64,000 bases of DNA, taken from contig NZ_SLXL01000010.1 in assembly GCF_004345735.1 (NCBI RefSeq), positions 50,388 through 114,387 on the forward strand, in the 5' to 3' direction. The DNA is from Rhodovulum adriaticum. GTDB taxonomy: Bacteria; Pseudomonadota; Alphaproteobacteria; Rhodobacterales; Rhodobacteraceae. Positions 9,247-18,235 of the stretch are shown one piece after another (the first letter of the stretch is position 1; the number at the start of each line of letters is the position of its first letter). The translations under genes were made by a program, and so were the position numbers. A model generated the notes under the pieces. The model searched no databases, was not told where the DNA came from, and worked only from the letters and a program-made list of their open reading frames with translations.

Positions 9247-11109
9247 CTAGCTGACGCCGTGGCGCGTCTTGTCCCAGTAGAAGGGGCGCGCGATCATTTC
9301 CCACACGCCCTTGTACAGCGCCAGCGTGGCCAGGGGGAAATAGACGTGCAGCGTGGGCAGCCAGGGGATCAGGCCCGGCTTGCCCGCCCGGCGTAACGCT
9401 TGAACGCCCACGGCCAAGGTGACCGTTTCACTGAACACGAACAGGCCGATCAGCCCGATCAGGGTGGGGGTCAGCCCTTGCGCGGCCAGCGGGTGCCCCA
9501 TCCCCAGCAGCAGACCCCAGAAGGACCACAGGACCGGCATCAGCGCGAACTGGACCAACGTGCCCAGAAACAGGATCTGCACGCCGGCAAACCCCCAAGG
9601 CCCCAGTTGGCGCCATAGCTGCACCGGGGCGCGCATGTGGGTGGCCCAAGTCATTGCATAGCCTTTCAGCCAGCGCGAGCGTTGCTTGATCCAGGGCCAG
9701 GTCCGGCAATTGGCCTCTTCCTCGGTCACGCTGTCCAGGAATTCGGTGCGATAGCCATGGCGGGCCAGCCGCAGGCCCAGATCGGCATCCTCGGTCACGT
9801 TATGCGCGTCCCAGCCGCCCAGGGCCTCCAGCGCGGCGCGGCGGAAGAACAGCGTCGTGCCCCCCAGCGGCACGGGCAGGCCCAGCCGCGCAATCCCCGG
9901 CAGCACCACGCGGAACCAGGCGGCGTATTCCATGGCGAAACAGCGCGACAGCCAGTTCCGGTTGGTGTTGTAGAAATCCAGCCGGCCCTGCAGGCAGGCC
10001 ACATCGCCCCCGCAGGCGTGGAAATGGGCGACCATGCGCTGCAACTGGTCGGGGGCGGGGGCATCCTCGGCGTCGTAGACCCCGACGATGGACCCGCGGC
10101 AGAATTCCAGCGCATAGTTCAAGGCGCGCGGTTTCGTTTTCAGCGCGCCGTCGGGCACGGTTAGGGTGCGGATCCACGCTGGCAGGACAGCGGTTTCCAG
10201 CATAGTTCGCGTGGGGGTATCCGCAGCCTCTGTCACCAGGCAGATGTCCAGCAGCGGGCGGGGGTAATCCAGCCGTTCCAGACGCTCGATCAGGCGCGCG
10301 GCGACCTCGGTTTCGCGGTGCAGCGGCACCAGAATAGAGACCACGGGCAGGCGGGCGATCACCGGCGGGGGCGACGGCGGGTCGGGGCGGCGACCGGCAT
10401 GCAGCGCCTCGGCCAGGGCGCCGGCAGCTTTCAGCAAGGTGCCTAATGCCATCCAGGCCGCGGCCCACAGCGTCAGCGCGGCCAGTGCGCCCTGGGGGGC
10501 GACCAGCAACAGCGTCAGCACGGCCACCAGAAACAGCGCGACCGCCAGCCGTGGACCGGCGCCGGACCAGCTGCGACAGCTTTCCGTTTCAGGGACGCGG
10601 CGGGCGGCGTTTATGGCCAGGGCCGGGCCGAAATGCCGGGCCAGGGTATCCTGCACCTGCCGTTCGCTGCAAATCGTCATGATCGGCACGCCAAAGCCCG
10701 CAGGCAGGGCTGCGGTCTGGCGGGCGAAACAGTCGGGCCGGCTGGTGGCGATCAGCGTGGCAGACCCGATCCGGCGCAGGGGCATCCAGCCCTCGCGCAG
10801 GCAGCGCGCCACGCCCAGTTGCGCGACCAGGGTCTGGTCCGGCCGCAGATCAGCCGGTGCGGCGGCGGTGCCGTGGCAGCGGCACTGTGCGGCGACGATT
10901 TGTTCCGGCGATACAGCCCCCCGTGCGATCAGCAGATCCGCCAGCGGGATGTCCATCCGCGCGCGGTCTAGCACCGCGCGGTTCAGCGCGGCGGGTGTGA
11001 TCGCCCCTTGGTCCAACAGCGCGGCGCACAGCCCGGCCTCGCCCCTGGGCAAGGACGCGCGCGCCGGGGCGGGCGGCGCGGGCGCAACAAGGGGAGCGAT
11101 GAGGGACAT
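9247..11109 (-). CDS. membrane glycosyltransferase (GT2) with N-terminal GspE-N/MshEN-like domain
   Basis: A 620-residue protein in three parts. Residues about 22-165 resemble the N-domain of type II secretion ATPases (LGAALLDQG-type repeats, DIPLADLLIARGAVSPEQIVAAQ), a module that in some MshE proteins binds cyclic-di-GMP. Two membrane helices follow (188-230). Then comes a processive GT2 catalytic domain: SILVPLHRE (258), DAED (346-349), TED (439-441), QRSRW (476-480), and C-terminal helices. The DxD, TED and QxxRW motifs are intact, so it should polymerise or transfer sugars at the inner membrane. The product is unknown; no exopolysaccharide genes are adjacent. Confidence 0.82.
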   Translation of the reverse strand: MSLIAPLVAPAPPAPARASLPRGEAGLCAALLDQGAITPAALNRAVLDRARMDIPLADLLIARGAVSPEQIVAAQCRCHGTAAAPADLRPDQTLVAQLGVARCLREGWMPLRRIGSATLIATSRPDCFARQTAALPAGFGVPIMTICSERQVQDTLARHFGPALAINAARRVPETESCRSWSGAGPRLAVALFLVAVLTLLLVAPQGALAALTLWAAAWMALGTLLKAAGALAEALHAGRRPDPPSPPPVIARLPVVSILVPLHRETEVAARLIERLERLDYPRPLLDICLVTEAADTPTRTMLETAVLPAWIRTLTVPDGALKTKPRALNYALEFCRGSIVGVYDAEDAPAPDQLQRMVAHFHACGGDVACLQGRLDFYNTNRNWLSRCFAMEYAAWFRVVLPGIARLGLPVPLGGTTLFFRRAALEALGGWDAHNVTEDADLGLRLARHGYRTEFLDSVTEEEANCRTWPWIKQRSRWLKGYAMTWATHMRAPVQLWRQLGPWGFAGVQILFLGTLVQFALMPVLWSFWGLLLGMGHPLAAQGLTPTLIGLIGLFVFSETVTLAVGVQALRRAGKPGLIPWLPTLHVYFPLATLALYKGVWEMIARPFYWDKTRHGVS

Positions 11110-11212
11110 GACTGACCTGCCTGAACGCGATCTGCGAAACTGGCAGGCGTAGGGTTAACAAAGCGTAAAGATCGCCCCGACCACCCAGCGGTCGAACGGC
11201 GCGGCGCCCGGC

Positions 11213-12367
11213 TCAGGCCCGTTGGGCCATCGCCGCGGCGAAGCGTTCGAACAGGTAATAACTGTCTTGCGGCCCCGGGCTGGCCTCGGGGTGATACTGC
11301 ACCGAAAAGACTGGCCGATCCGCCATGCGGATCCCGCAGTTCGAGCCGTCGAACAGCGAGACATGGGTTTCCTTGACACCCTGCGGCAGGGTCTGGCTGT
11401 CCACGGTGAAACCGTGGTTCATCGAGGTGATCTCGACCTTGCCGGTTTCCAGGTCCTTGACCGGATGGTTGGCGCCGTGGTGTCCGTGGTTCATCTTGAC
11501 CGTCTTGGCCCCCAGGGCCAGCGCCAGCATCTGGTGGCCCAGGCAGATGCCAAAGATCGGAATATCACGTTCCAGCACGCTCTGGATCATCGGCACGGCA
11601 TATTCGCCGGTGGCCGCCGGGTCGCCCGGACCGTTGGACAGGAACACGCCCTCGGGTTCCAGCGCCAGCACATCCTCGGCGGTGGCGGTGGCGGGCAGCA
11701 CGGTTACCTCGCACCCGGCAGAGGCCAGGCAGCGCAGGATGTTGCGTTTCGCGCCATAGTCGATGGCCACCACGCGATGGCCGGGCCCCTCGCGCCGGGT
11801 ATATCCCTCGGGCCAGGCCCACCGCATTTCGTCCCAGCGGTAGGATTGCGCGCAGGTGACCTCGCGCGCCAGGTCCAACCCTTCCAGCCCGCAAAAGCCG
11901 CGCGCCTTGGCGACCAGCTTTTCGATGTCGAACTTGCCCTCGGGATCGTGGGCCAGGGCCACATGGGGGGCGCCCTGTTGCCGGATCGCGCGGGTCAGGC
12001 GGCGGGTATCGATCCCGCCAATGCCGATCCGCCCCTGCTTGGCCAGCCAGTTGGTCAGCGGTTCGGCCGCGCGCCAGTTGCTGGGGTCGGTCGGATCCCA
12101 TTTCACCACCATGCCGGCGGCGACCGGGGCGGCGGTTTCGTCATCCTCGGGGTTCACCCCGACATTGCCGACATGCGGGAAGGTGAAGGTGACGACCTGC
12201 CCCGCGTAGGAGGGGTCGGTCATGATTTCCTGATAGCCCGTCATCGCCGTGTTGAAGCACAGCTCGGCGACCGTGTCGCCGGCGGCGCCGAAGCCCTGCC
12301 CATAGAAAAGCGTGCCGTCGGCTAGGGCCAGGCAGGCGGTTGGGCGGTCGGTGGGGGATGCGGGCAT
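11213..12367 (-). CDS. carA: carbamoyl-phosphate synthase small (glutaminase) subunit
   Basis: CarA supplies ammonia from glutamine to CarB for carbamoyl phosphate, used in arginine and pyrimidine synthesis. The N-terminal CPSase domain includes ELCFNTAMTGYQEIMTDPSY. The class I amidotransferase domain has GVFLSNGPGDP, the nucleophile Cys in IFGICLGHQML, and the His/Glu pair in VQYHPEASPGP. The chosen ATG is preceded by AGGAG; an upstream in-frame ATG would add 23 unlikely residues. CarB is not in the window. It is divergent from yqeY. Confidence 0.96.
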   Translation of the reverse strand: MPASPTDRPTACLALADGTLFYGQGFGAAGDTVAELCFNTAMTGYQEIMTDPSYAGQVVTFTFPHVGNVGVNPEDDETAAPVAAGMVVKWDPTDPSNWRAAEPLTNWLAKQGRIGIGGIDTRRLTRAIRQQGAPHVALAHDPEGKFDIEKLVAKARGFCGLEGLDLAREVTCAQSYRWDEMRWAWPEGYTRREGPGHRVVAIDYGAKRNILRCLASAGCEVTVLPATATAEDVLALEPEGVFLSNGPGDPAATGEYAVPMIQSVLERDIPIFGICLGHQMLALALGAKTVKMNHGHHGANHPVKDLETGKVEITSMNHGFTVDSQTLPQGVKETHVSLFDGSNCGIRMADRPVFSVQYHPEASPGPQDSYYLFERFAAAMAQRA

Positions 12368-12549
12368 GACACTCTCCTGGTCGGCGATCGGGCGGAAACT
12401 AGGGGGGCGTGCGGAAAGAATCAAGAGGGGCGACAAAATGTGAAATTAAATAAAATCAGGCACATAGCGCTATTCACGCCAGCTTGTTTCGGATATGCGC
12501 CGCCGCTATTTTATCGCTTCCGCTCCCGATGGCGACAAGAGGATGCAAA
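12368..12549. promoter_or_regulatory. divergent carA / yqeY promoter region
   Basis: This 182-base divergent gap holds an AT-rich island (about 12437-12475, AAATTAAATAAAATC) unlike the GC-rich surroundings, as expected for promoters. I cannot fix -35/-10 boxes with confidence and see no clear arginine or pyrimidine attenuator. Confidence 0.4.
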
Positions 12550-13011
12550 ATGGACCTGCGGACGCGCATCGCCGCTGCTTTGAAAGCGGCGATGAAGAAC
12601 AAGGAACCTGAGCGGCTGGGCACCCTGCGGCTGATCAATGCGGCGATCAAGGATCGCGACATCGCGCTGCGCGGCGACGGGGCCGAGGATGGCGTCGGGG
12701 ATGGCGAGGTGCTGTCGATTCTGGGGCGGATGGTCAAGCAGCGCCAGGAAAGCGCCCGCGCCTATGAGGAAGGCGGGCGCCTGGACCTGGCCGAGCACGA
12801 GCGCGCGGAGATCGCGGTGATCGAGGAATTCCTGCCCCGGCAACTGAACGACACCGAAGTCGCCGCCGCAATCGACAAGGCCATCGCCCGGCAAGAGGCG
12901 GACTCTATCCGCGATATGGGCAAGGTCATGGCCGCGCTGAAAGCGGACTATGCCGGGCGCATGGATTTCGGACAGGTCGGCCCCATGGTGCGGCAGCGAC
13001 TGGCAGGCTAG
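12550..13011 (+). CDS. yqeY: GatB/YqeY-domain protein
   Basis: A 153-residue helical protein of the YqeY family, which shares the tRNA-binding tail domain of GatB/GatE. It shows the expected KNKEPERLGTLRLINAAIKDRDIALR opening and EIAVIEEFLPRQL middle, and ends with GKVMAALKADYAGRMDFG. The role is thought to be tRNA- or amidotransferase-related but is not firmly known. An in-frame ATG 22 codons upstream exists, but AGAGGA just before 12550 marks the start. The gatC/gatA genes lie 17 kb away. Confidence 0.9.
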   Translation: MDLRTRIAAALKAAMKNKEPERLGTLRLINAAIKDRDIALRGDGAEDGVGDGEVLSILGRMVKQRQESARAYEEGGRLDLAEHERAEIAVIEEFLPRQLNDTEVAAAIDKAIARQEADSIRDMGKVMAALKADYAGRMDFGQVGPMVRQRLAG

Positions 13012-13198
13012 AGCTTGCACCGGGCCGGGGGCGTGGCTAGACCTGCGACAAAAGGAGCATCGCTCCTCGGCCGTTTCTTGCCCGCAAGGGCTTGCGCCGG
13101 GCGGTAGCCGCGCCATCTAGGGGCGGCGGGGCGCGGGCGCGGGCCACGCGGGAAGACTGACAGGGCCAGCGGGCCGCAGACCCAGACAGGAGCGTGAA

Positions 13199-13534
13199 AT
13201 GCTGAACTATTTCAAGAACGTGAAGCCGGAAGACTGGCCCGCCGTGATCCTGCGCGGCGCCGCGCTGGCGTTGATCGTGATCCACCTTTTCACGGCGTTC
13301 TTCATCTACTACCACATCATCTTCGTGATCACCGCGATCGTGCTGGGCCTGCTTCTGGCCCGCGAGATGTACGAGGATCTGGCGCAGCGCTTCTTCCGCC
13401 TGAAGGCCGAGGAATACGAAAAGGATCTGCGCGAGCTGAAGGAAGGCCAAGAGGCCGAACACAAGCACCCCAACCTGCTGATCGAGGGGCGGGCGGCCAT
13501 GCGCGACATCACCGAGCGCAAGTCCAAGAACTGA
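13199..13534 (+). CDS. small membrane protein with charged helical tail
   Basis: A 111-residue protein of unknown function. Two closely spaced membrane helices (VILRGAALALIVIHLFTAFF and IIFVITAIVLGLLLA) are followed by a highly charged helix from about residue 60 (EEYEKDLRELKEGQEAEHKH). ACAGGAGCG precedes the ATG. It converges on lipB, with a hairpin in the 16-base gap. The preceding 187 bases hold only a weak hairpin (AGGAGC/GCTCCT at 13053-13067) and nothing else I can name. Confidence 0.75.
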   Translation: MLNYFKNVKPEDWPAVILRGAALALIVIHLFTAFFIYYHIIFVITAIVLGLLLAREMYEDLAQRFFRLKAEEYEKDLRELKEGQEAEHKHPNLLIEGRAAMRDITERKSKN

Positions 13535-13540
13535 ACGTCC

Positions 13541-13568
13541 CCCCGCGTCCTCAGTCGAAGACGCGGGG
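13541..13568. terminator. bidirectional hairpin between convergent genes
   Basis: A 9-bp stem CCCCGCGTC/GACGCGGGG with a 10-nt loop spans the end of lipB and the gap to the membrane protein. No clear T tract follows. Confidence 0.4.
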
Positions 13569-14201
13569 AAACGTCTGCTGCAGCGCCACGTCCAGATCGG
13601 CCATCGTGACCGGCAGGCCCAGGTCCACCAGGCTGGTGACGCCATGGCCCTGGATGCCGCAGGGAACGATCCCCCCGAAATGGGAAAGGTCGGGTTCCAC
13701 GTTGATGGCGATCCCGTGGAAGCTGACCCAACGGCGCAGTCGGACCCCGATTGCCGCGATCTTGTCCTCGCGCGGGCTGCCGTCGGCGGCCGGGGGCAGA
13801 TCGGGCCGCACCACCCAGACGCCCACGCGGCCCGCGCGCCGCTCGCCCTTGACGTTGAACGCGTCCAGCGTGGCGATCACCCATTCCTCAAGCTGCCAGA
13901 CGAATTGCCGCACATCGCGGCCGCGCGCGCCAACATCCAGCATCGTGTAAACCACCCGCTGGCCGGGTCCGTGATAGGTATACTGCCCGCCGCGCCGTGT
14001 CTGGAACACGGGAAAACGGTCCGGGTCGGTCAGGTCGCGCGGATCGGCGGATGTCCCTGCGGTGTAAAGGGGGGGGTGTTCCAGCAGCCAGATCGCCTCG
14101 GGCGCGGTGCCTGCGGCGATCGCCTCGGCGCGCGCTTCCATCCGGGCGCAGGTGTCTTGATAGGGGCTCAGCCCGGGCAGAATGCTCCATTCCGGGGTCA
14201 T
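13551..14201 (-). CDS. lipB: lipoyl(octanoyl) transferase
   Basis: LipB moves octanoyl from acyl-carrier protein to the lipoyl domains of 2-oxoacid dehydrogenases and the glycine cleavage system. Its signature is [17 protein letters not shown] (residues about 70-86), followed by [22 protein letters not shown] with the catalytic Lys, then [15 protein letters not shown] with the catalytic Cys. The 216 residues are normal. The frame is open far upstream, antisense to the next gene, but homology begins at MTPEWSIL, where GGAAAG provides a ribosome site. Confidence 0.95.
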   Translation of the reverse strand: MTPEWSILPGLSPYQDTCARMEARAEAIAAGTAPEAIWLLEHPPLYTAGTSADPRDLTDPDRFPVFQTRRGGQYTYHGPGQRVVYTMLDVGARGRDVRQFVWQLEEWVIATLDAFNVKGERRAGRVGVWVVRPDLPPAADGSPREDKIAAIGVRLRRWVSFHGIAINVEPDLSHFGGIVPCGIQGHGVTSLVDLGLPVTMADLDVALQQTFPRVFD

Positions 14202-14315
14202 ATGTTCACTTTCCGCTTTCCAGCCTTGACAGATGTCGCGCGGCGCCGCGACACTTGATTGCATTATGACTGCCACGCCGGTCCGCCGGCGGCGCCTTGC
14301 CCGGGGAGGGAACCG

Positions 14316-15701
14316 ATGACCAAGAGACATATTGTAATGGCCTGCCTTGCCGCAAGCCTGACCGTGACGCCGGTGACGCGCGCGGCTGCAGATGGCAGCG
14401 ACGTCGTAGGCGGCATCATTGGCGGGATCATCGGCGGCGCCATCGTGAACGAGGCGCAGCGCGCCAAGAGCAAGAAGAAGAAAACGGTCTATGTCAGCCC
14501 GGTGTCGGCCGCGACCCGCGCCCAGAACCGCGAGATTCAGACCTCGCTGAACTATTTCGGCTTCCCGGCCGGGGTGGTCGACGGCGTGATGGGGCAGAAC
14601 TCTCGCAATGCCATTTCGCAGTATCAGGCCTTCATGGGATATGCCGTGACGGGCTCGCTGGCGCCCTACGAAAAGGATTTCCTGGTGTCGTCCTACCATC
14701 GGGCGATCGCGGGCGGACCGGCGACCAGCCAGATGGTGGCCGCCAGCCCGATGGGGCCGCGCGGGCTGCTGAAGGCCTACCAGCGTGAACTGGCCACCGG
14801 CGGTGCCGCTGGCATGGCCGGGGGTGCCATGGGCGGGACCATGGCCACGATGCCCGGCGCCGCGCCGGGCATGGCGCCGCCGCCGCAATCCATGCCCTCG
14901 GTGCCGGTCACGGTTCCCGCGGCCACGCCGCCCGCCGCCGCAACCCCGCCGGTCACGACCCCGCCCGCGGCTACCGTGCCGTCGATGCCCAACTTCATGG
15001 CCGGGGGCGACGGGCCCTCGCTGGCCTCTCATTGCAACAAGGTCAGCCTGTTGACCAACAGCAATGGCGGTTTCACCACGTTGGCCAGCATGTCTGACCC
15101 GGCCTTCGCGCTGAGCGAACAGTTCTGCCTGGCACGGACCTATGCGATTGCCGAGGGCGAGGATCTGGTGCGCAAGGTCGCCCAGATCCAACCCGACGAG
15201 ATCGCCGCCCAGTGCGAGGCCCTTGGGCCGCTGCTGAAGGACCATGTCGCCGCTCTGTCCCTGAAATCCCAGTCCGAGGTGCTGCGCGATGTCAGTACCT
15301 TCGTGCTGAACGCGGGCATGGCGCCCGAGCAGCTGGCCGGCACCGCCAAGATCTGCATGTCCGTCGGCTATCGCAGGGATAACATGACGGTCGCGATCGG
15401 GTCGGGACTGCTGCTGGTGGTCTTGGGCGAGAAGGTCTACGCAGAACTGATCGGCCATCATCTCAGCCAGGGCTTTGGCACCTCGCGCCGTCCCGACCTG
15501 GCGATGGCCTGGTATGATACGGCGCTGACGGCGCTGGATTCCGGTGCGGTTGCGGTCTTCGCCCCCGGTCAGCCGGAACGCAACGCCCTGATCCGCAAGG
15601 CCGCCTACAGCCTGGGCGGGCGTGACAGCAGCCGTGCCGTACCCAGCTTTGACAACACGCCGAAGCCGACCGCCTTGCCCAGCTTCAGCGTCGAGAACTG
15701 A
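14316..15701 (+). CDS. exported protein with peptidoglycan-binding domain
   Basis: A 461-residue protein starting [14 protein letters not shown], with a signal peptide ending near the Ala-Ala before DGSD. Residues about 30-50 form a glycine-zipper-like segment ([15 protein letters not shown]). A PG_binding_1 domain follows at about 70-125 ([20 protein letters not shown]). Residues about 165-245 are low-complexity Ala/Pro/Met/Thr. The C-terminal half is unique and contains several Cys residues. It probably acts in the periplasm or outer envelope. The ATG at 14316 has GGGAGGG in front and is preferred over an earlier in-frame ATG. The catalytic role is unknown. Confidence 0.8.
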   Translation: MTKRHIVMACLAASLTVTPVTRAAADGSDVVGGIIGGIIGGAIVNEAQRAKSKKKKTVYVSPVSAATRAQNREIQTSLNYFGFPAGVVDGVMGQNSRNAISQYQAFMGYAVTGSLAPYEKDFLVSSYHRAIAGGPATSQMVAASPMGPRGLLKAYQRELATGGAAGMAGGAMGGTMATMPGAAPGMAPPPQSMPSVPVTVPAATPPAAATPPVTTPPAATVPSMPNFMAGGDGPSLASHCNKVSLLTNSNGGFTTLASMSDPAFALSEQFCLARTYAIAEGEDLVRKVAQIQPDEIAAQCEALGPLLKDHVAALSLKSQSEVLRDVSTFVLNAGMAPEQLAGTAKICMSVGYRRDNMTVAIGSGLLLVVLGEKVYAELIGHHLSQGFGTSRRPDLAMAWYDTALTALDSGAVAVFAPGQPERNALIRKAAYSLGGRDSSRAVPSFDNTPKPTALPSFSVEN

Positions 15702-15710
15702 CACCGCCAC

Positions 15711-15738
15711 CGCGGCGCGGGGCCAGCCCCGCGCCGCG
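15711..15738 (+). terminator. GC-rich hairpin after the peptidoglycan-binding gene
   Basis: A perfect 12-bp stem CGCGGCGCGGGG/CCCCGCGCCGCG with a 4-nt loop starts 10 bases after the stop codon. It lacks a following T run, so termination strength is uncertain. Confidence 0.5.
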
Positions 15739-15819
15739 TGCGACCATCGCGAAAAAGCGAAAATTCCCCTTCACATCCCAAGGCCAAGCGGATAAGAACC
15801 CGCGCACTATCCGGCGCGT

Positions 15820-15906
15820 GCGGTCGTGGCGGAATTGGTAGACGCGCAGCGTTGAGGTCGCTGTGGGGTAACTCCCGTGGAAGTTCGAGTCTTCTCGACC
15901 GCACCA
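15820..15906 (+). tRNA. tRNA-Leu (anticodon GAG)
   Basis: The acceptor stem is GCGGTCG (15820-15826) pairing with CGACCGC (15896-15902), then A and an encoded CCA at 15904-15906. The anticodon arm CAGCG-TTGAGGT-CGCTG places GAG at 15854-15856, reading CUC/CUU. A long variable arm (class II) and the T-loop sequence GTTCGAGT fit leucine. The length is 87 nt. There is no integrase gene next to it. Confidence 0.95.
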
Positions 15907-15976
15907 TTTTCCAACAGAATCCAATCGGCAGATCGGGGTGTCACATGCCCTGTTCAGCTGGTGTGGCCGGTGCCCG

Positions 15977-16234
15977 TCACCCCTTGTCTGCGCGGGTTGG
16001 CTTGCCCTTGCTGCCCGGGTGCCGCAGTCGGCGCCACAGTGGCGCGATATCCAGTGCGGCGACCGCCACGCCCAGCGGGATCATCCAGAAGCCGAGAATT
16101 GGCAGGAAGCCCAGCAGGCCGCCGCAGATCAGCACCAGCCCCAGCACCAGCCGCAGGCCCGGCGGCACTTTGCGCCGGATCGTGCGCAGCCACTGTCTGA
16201 AGCGGCTGCGCAAGGTCGTGGGCGCGGCGTGCAT
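15977..16234 (-). CDS. small transmembrane protein (PGPGW-like)
   Basis: An 85-residue protein: a basic N-terminus (RSRFRQWLRTIRRK), then a hairpin of two membrane segments (LVLGLVLICGGLLGFLPILGFWMIPLG in two parts), then a basic tail. The size and hairpin resemble the PGPGW family, but the motif itself is degenerate, so this is a weak match. It begins 6 bases after pepF on the same strand and is likely co-transcribed with it. Confidence 0.65.
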   Translation of the reverse strand: MHAAPTTLRSRFRQWLRTIRRKVPPGLRLVLGLVLICGGLLGFLPILGFWMIPLGVAVAALDIAPLWRRLRHPGSKGKPTRADKG

Positions 16235-16240
16235 GGGGTC

Positions 16241-18064
16241 TCAGTCCTCCATCGCCTCCAGCTCGTCGATCATGCCCGAGATCATCGACAGCCCCTTGTC
16301 CCAGAAGGCCGGGTCGGAGGCATCCAGACCGAAGGGCGCCAGCAAGTCCTTGTGATGCTTGGACCCGCCCGCCTTGAGCATCTCGAAATACTTGTCCTGG
16401 AAGTCTGTGCCGCTTTCCTCGTAGACCGCATACAGCGCGTTCACCAGCCCGTCGCCAAAGGCATAGGCATAGACGTAGAAGGGCGAGTGGACGAAATGCG
16501 GGATATAGGCCCAGAAGGTTTCGTACCCGTCCATGAACTCGAACACGGGGCCAAGGGATTCGCCCTGCACGCTCATCCAGATGTCGTTGATATTTTCGGG
16601 CGTCAGTTCGCCGCCGCGCCGGGCCTCGTGCAGCTTGCATTCGAAATCGTAGAACGCGATCTGGCGGACGACCGTGTTGATCATGTCCTCGACCTTGCCC
16701 GCCAACAGGGTCTTTTTCTGGGCGGGCGTTTCGGCGGCGGCCAGCAGCTTGCGGAAGGTCAGCATTTCCCCGAACACCGACGCGGTTTCGGCCAGCGTCA
16801 GCGGTGTGGAGGCCAGCAACTCGCCCTGCGGCGCGGCCAGCACCTGATGCACCCCGTGGCCCAGTTCATGCGCCAGGGTCATCACGTCGCGCGGCTTGCC
16901 CAGATAGTTCAGCATCACATAGGGGTGCACATCCGTCACCGTGGGATGGGCAAAGGCCCCCGGCGCCTTGCCCGGTTTCACGCCCGCGTCGATCCAGCCC
17001 TTGGTGAAGAAGGGTTCCGCGATCTCGGCCATCTTCGGCGAGAAATCGGCATAGGCCTCCATCACCGTGGCCTTGGCGGTATCCCAGTCCACGGTTTTCG
17101 GTTCCTCAATAGGCAGCGGCGCGTTGCGGTCCCAGACCTGTAGCGTGTCCAGACCCATCCATTTGGCCTTCAGCGCGTAATAGCGGTGCGAGAGCTTGGG
17201 ATAGGCCGCGACCACCGCGTCGCGCAGGGCCTGCACGACCTCGGGTTCCACGTGGTTGGCCAGGTGCCGGCCCGTTTGCGGCGTGGGCATCTTGCGCCAG
17301 CGGTCCTCGATTTCCTTTTCCTTGGCCAGCGTGTTGTGGACACGGGCAAAGGTCTTGATGTTCCCGCCAAAGACCCGGGCCAGTTCGCGCGCGGCCGCCT
17401 CGCGGTTTTCGCGGTCGGGGTCGGTCAGGAAATTCAGCGTGCCCTCGATGCCGAAGGGTTCGCCGTTCACCTCGAATTCCAGCCCGGCGATGGTTTCGTC
17501 GAAAAGCTTGTTCCAGGCCGAGGCGCCCACCACCGATTGGTCGTGCAGGAATTTCTCCAGCTCATCCGACAGCTGGTAGGGCCGCATCGCGCGCAGCCGG
17601 TCGAAAACGGGCTTGTAGCGGGCCAGATCGGCATTTTCGGCAAAGACCGCATCCAGCCGCGCATCGTCGATGCGGTTGATTTCCAGCGTGAAGAAGACCA
17701 GCGGCGTGGTGAAGGTGGTGATCTTGTCCTGGCAGTCGGACAGGAACTTGGCCCGTTCCGCATCCACCGTGTTCTGGTAATAGCGCAGCCCGGCATAGGA
17801 CATCAGCCGCCCCGAGATGCGGTCGATGGCCTCGTACCGGTCGATGCAGGTCAGCCAACCGGCGGCGTCCAGATCGGCCAGCTTGCCCTCGTAATCAGAG
17901 GCAAAGGCGGCGCATTCGGTTGCCAGCCAGTCCAGATCGCGGGCGATTTCCGGCGCGTCGGGGGCGGAATACAGGTCGCTCAGATCCCAGTCGGGCAACT
18001 TGCCCAGGTCGCCCCCTCCGCTAGCATTGGCGTCGAAGACGGGGGCGGGCGGGGTGATGCGCAT
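16241..18064 (-). CDS. pepF: oligoendopeptidase F (M3 family metallopeptidase)
   Basis: PepF cleaves oligopeptides of roughly 7-17 residues in the cytoplasm. The zinc site is HELGHGVHQ (HExxH) with the third ligand in the downstream DFECKLHEARRGGELT segment. The protein has 607 residues with the usual helical N-terminal half and no signal peptide. Its start is followed upstream by a tandem 23-bp duplication. It is probably transcribed with the small membrane gene downstream. Confidence 0.94.
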   Translation of the reverse strand: MRITPPAPVFDANASGGGDLGKLPDWDLSDLYSAPDAPEIARDLDWLATECAAFASDYEGKLADLDAAGWLTCIDRYEAIDRISGRLMSYAGLRYYQNTVDAERAKFLSDCQDKITTFTTPLVFFTLEINRIDDARLDAVFAENADLARYKPVFDRLRAMRPYQLSDELEKFLHDQSVVGASAWNKLFDETIAGLEFEVNGEPFGIEGTLNFLTDPDRENREAAARELARVFGGNIKTFARVHNTLAKEKEIEDRWRKMPTPQTGRHLANHVEPEVVQALRDAVVAAYPKLSHRYYALKAKWMGLDTLQVWDRNAPLPIEEPKTVDWDTAKATVMEAYADFSPKMAEIAEPFFTKGWIDAGVKPGKAPGAFAHPTVTDVHPYVMLNYLGKPRDVMTLAHELGHGVHQVLAAPQGELLASTPLTLAETASVFGEMLTFRKLLAAAETPAQKKTLLAGKVEDMINTVVRQIAFYDFECKLHEARRGGELTPENINDIWMSVQGESLGPVFEFMDGYETFWAYIPHFVHSPFYVYAYAFGDGLVNALYAVYEESGTDFQDKYFEMLKAGGSKHHKDLLAPFGLDASDPAFWDKGLSMISGMIDELEAMED

Positions 18065-18082
18065 GGGAAACCTCTTATCCTT

Positions 18083-18128
18083 TGTTCGCCCTAGAGATAG
18101 AGCGCTGTTCGCCCTAGAGATAGAGCGC
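18083..18128. repeat. perfect 23-bp tandem duplication upstream of pepF
   Basis: Two identical adjacent 23-bp copies (18083-18105 and 18106-18128), each starting TGTTCGCCCTAG and ending ATAGAGCGC. The first copy lies 19 bases upstream of the pepF start codon, so both fall in its leader or promoter. Each copy contains TAGAGATAG. Confidence 0.95.
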
Positions 18129-18235
18129 GGGGGTAGGGGGCTTCAAGCCGTGGCAGGCCCCTTGCGCCGCATGGACAGTGTGCGGGTGGGCGGCTAGGCA
18201 GGCGGCAACCGCTGTCCCAGCTATAGGAAATCTCC

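Noticed and set aside
13551..15710. 719-residue minus-strand frame read as one protein
   Set aside because: Only the last 216 residues are LipB. The rest is antisense to the peptidoglycan-binding gene and includes low-complexity His/Arg repeats mirrored from it.
15820..16234. tRNA-Leu as an integration site for a mobile element
   Set aside because: No integrase, no duplicated 3' end of the tRNA, and the flanking genes are ordinary chromosomal genes.
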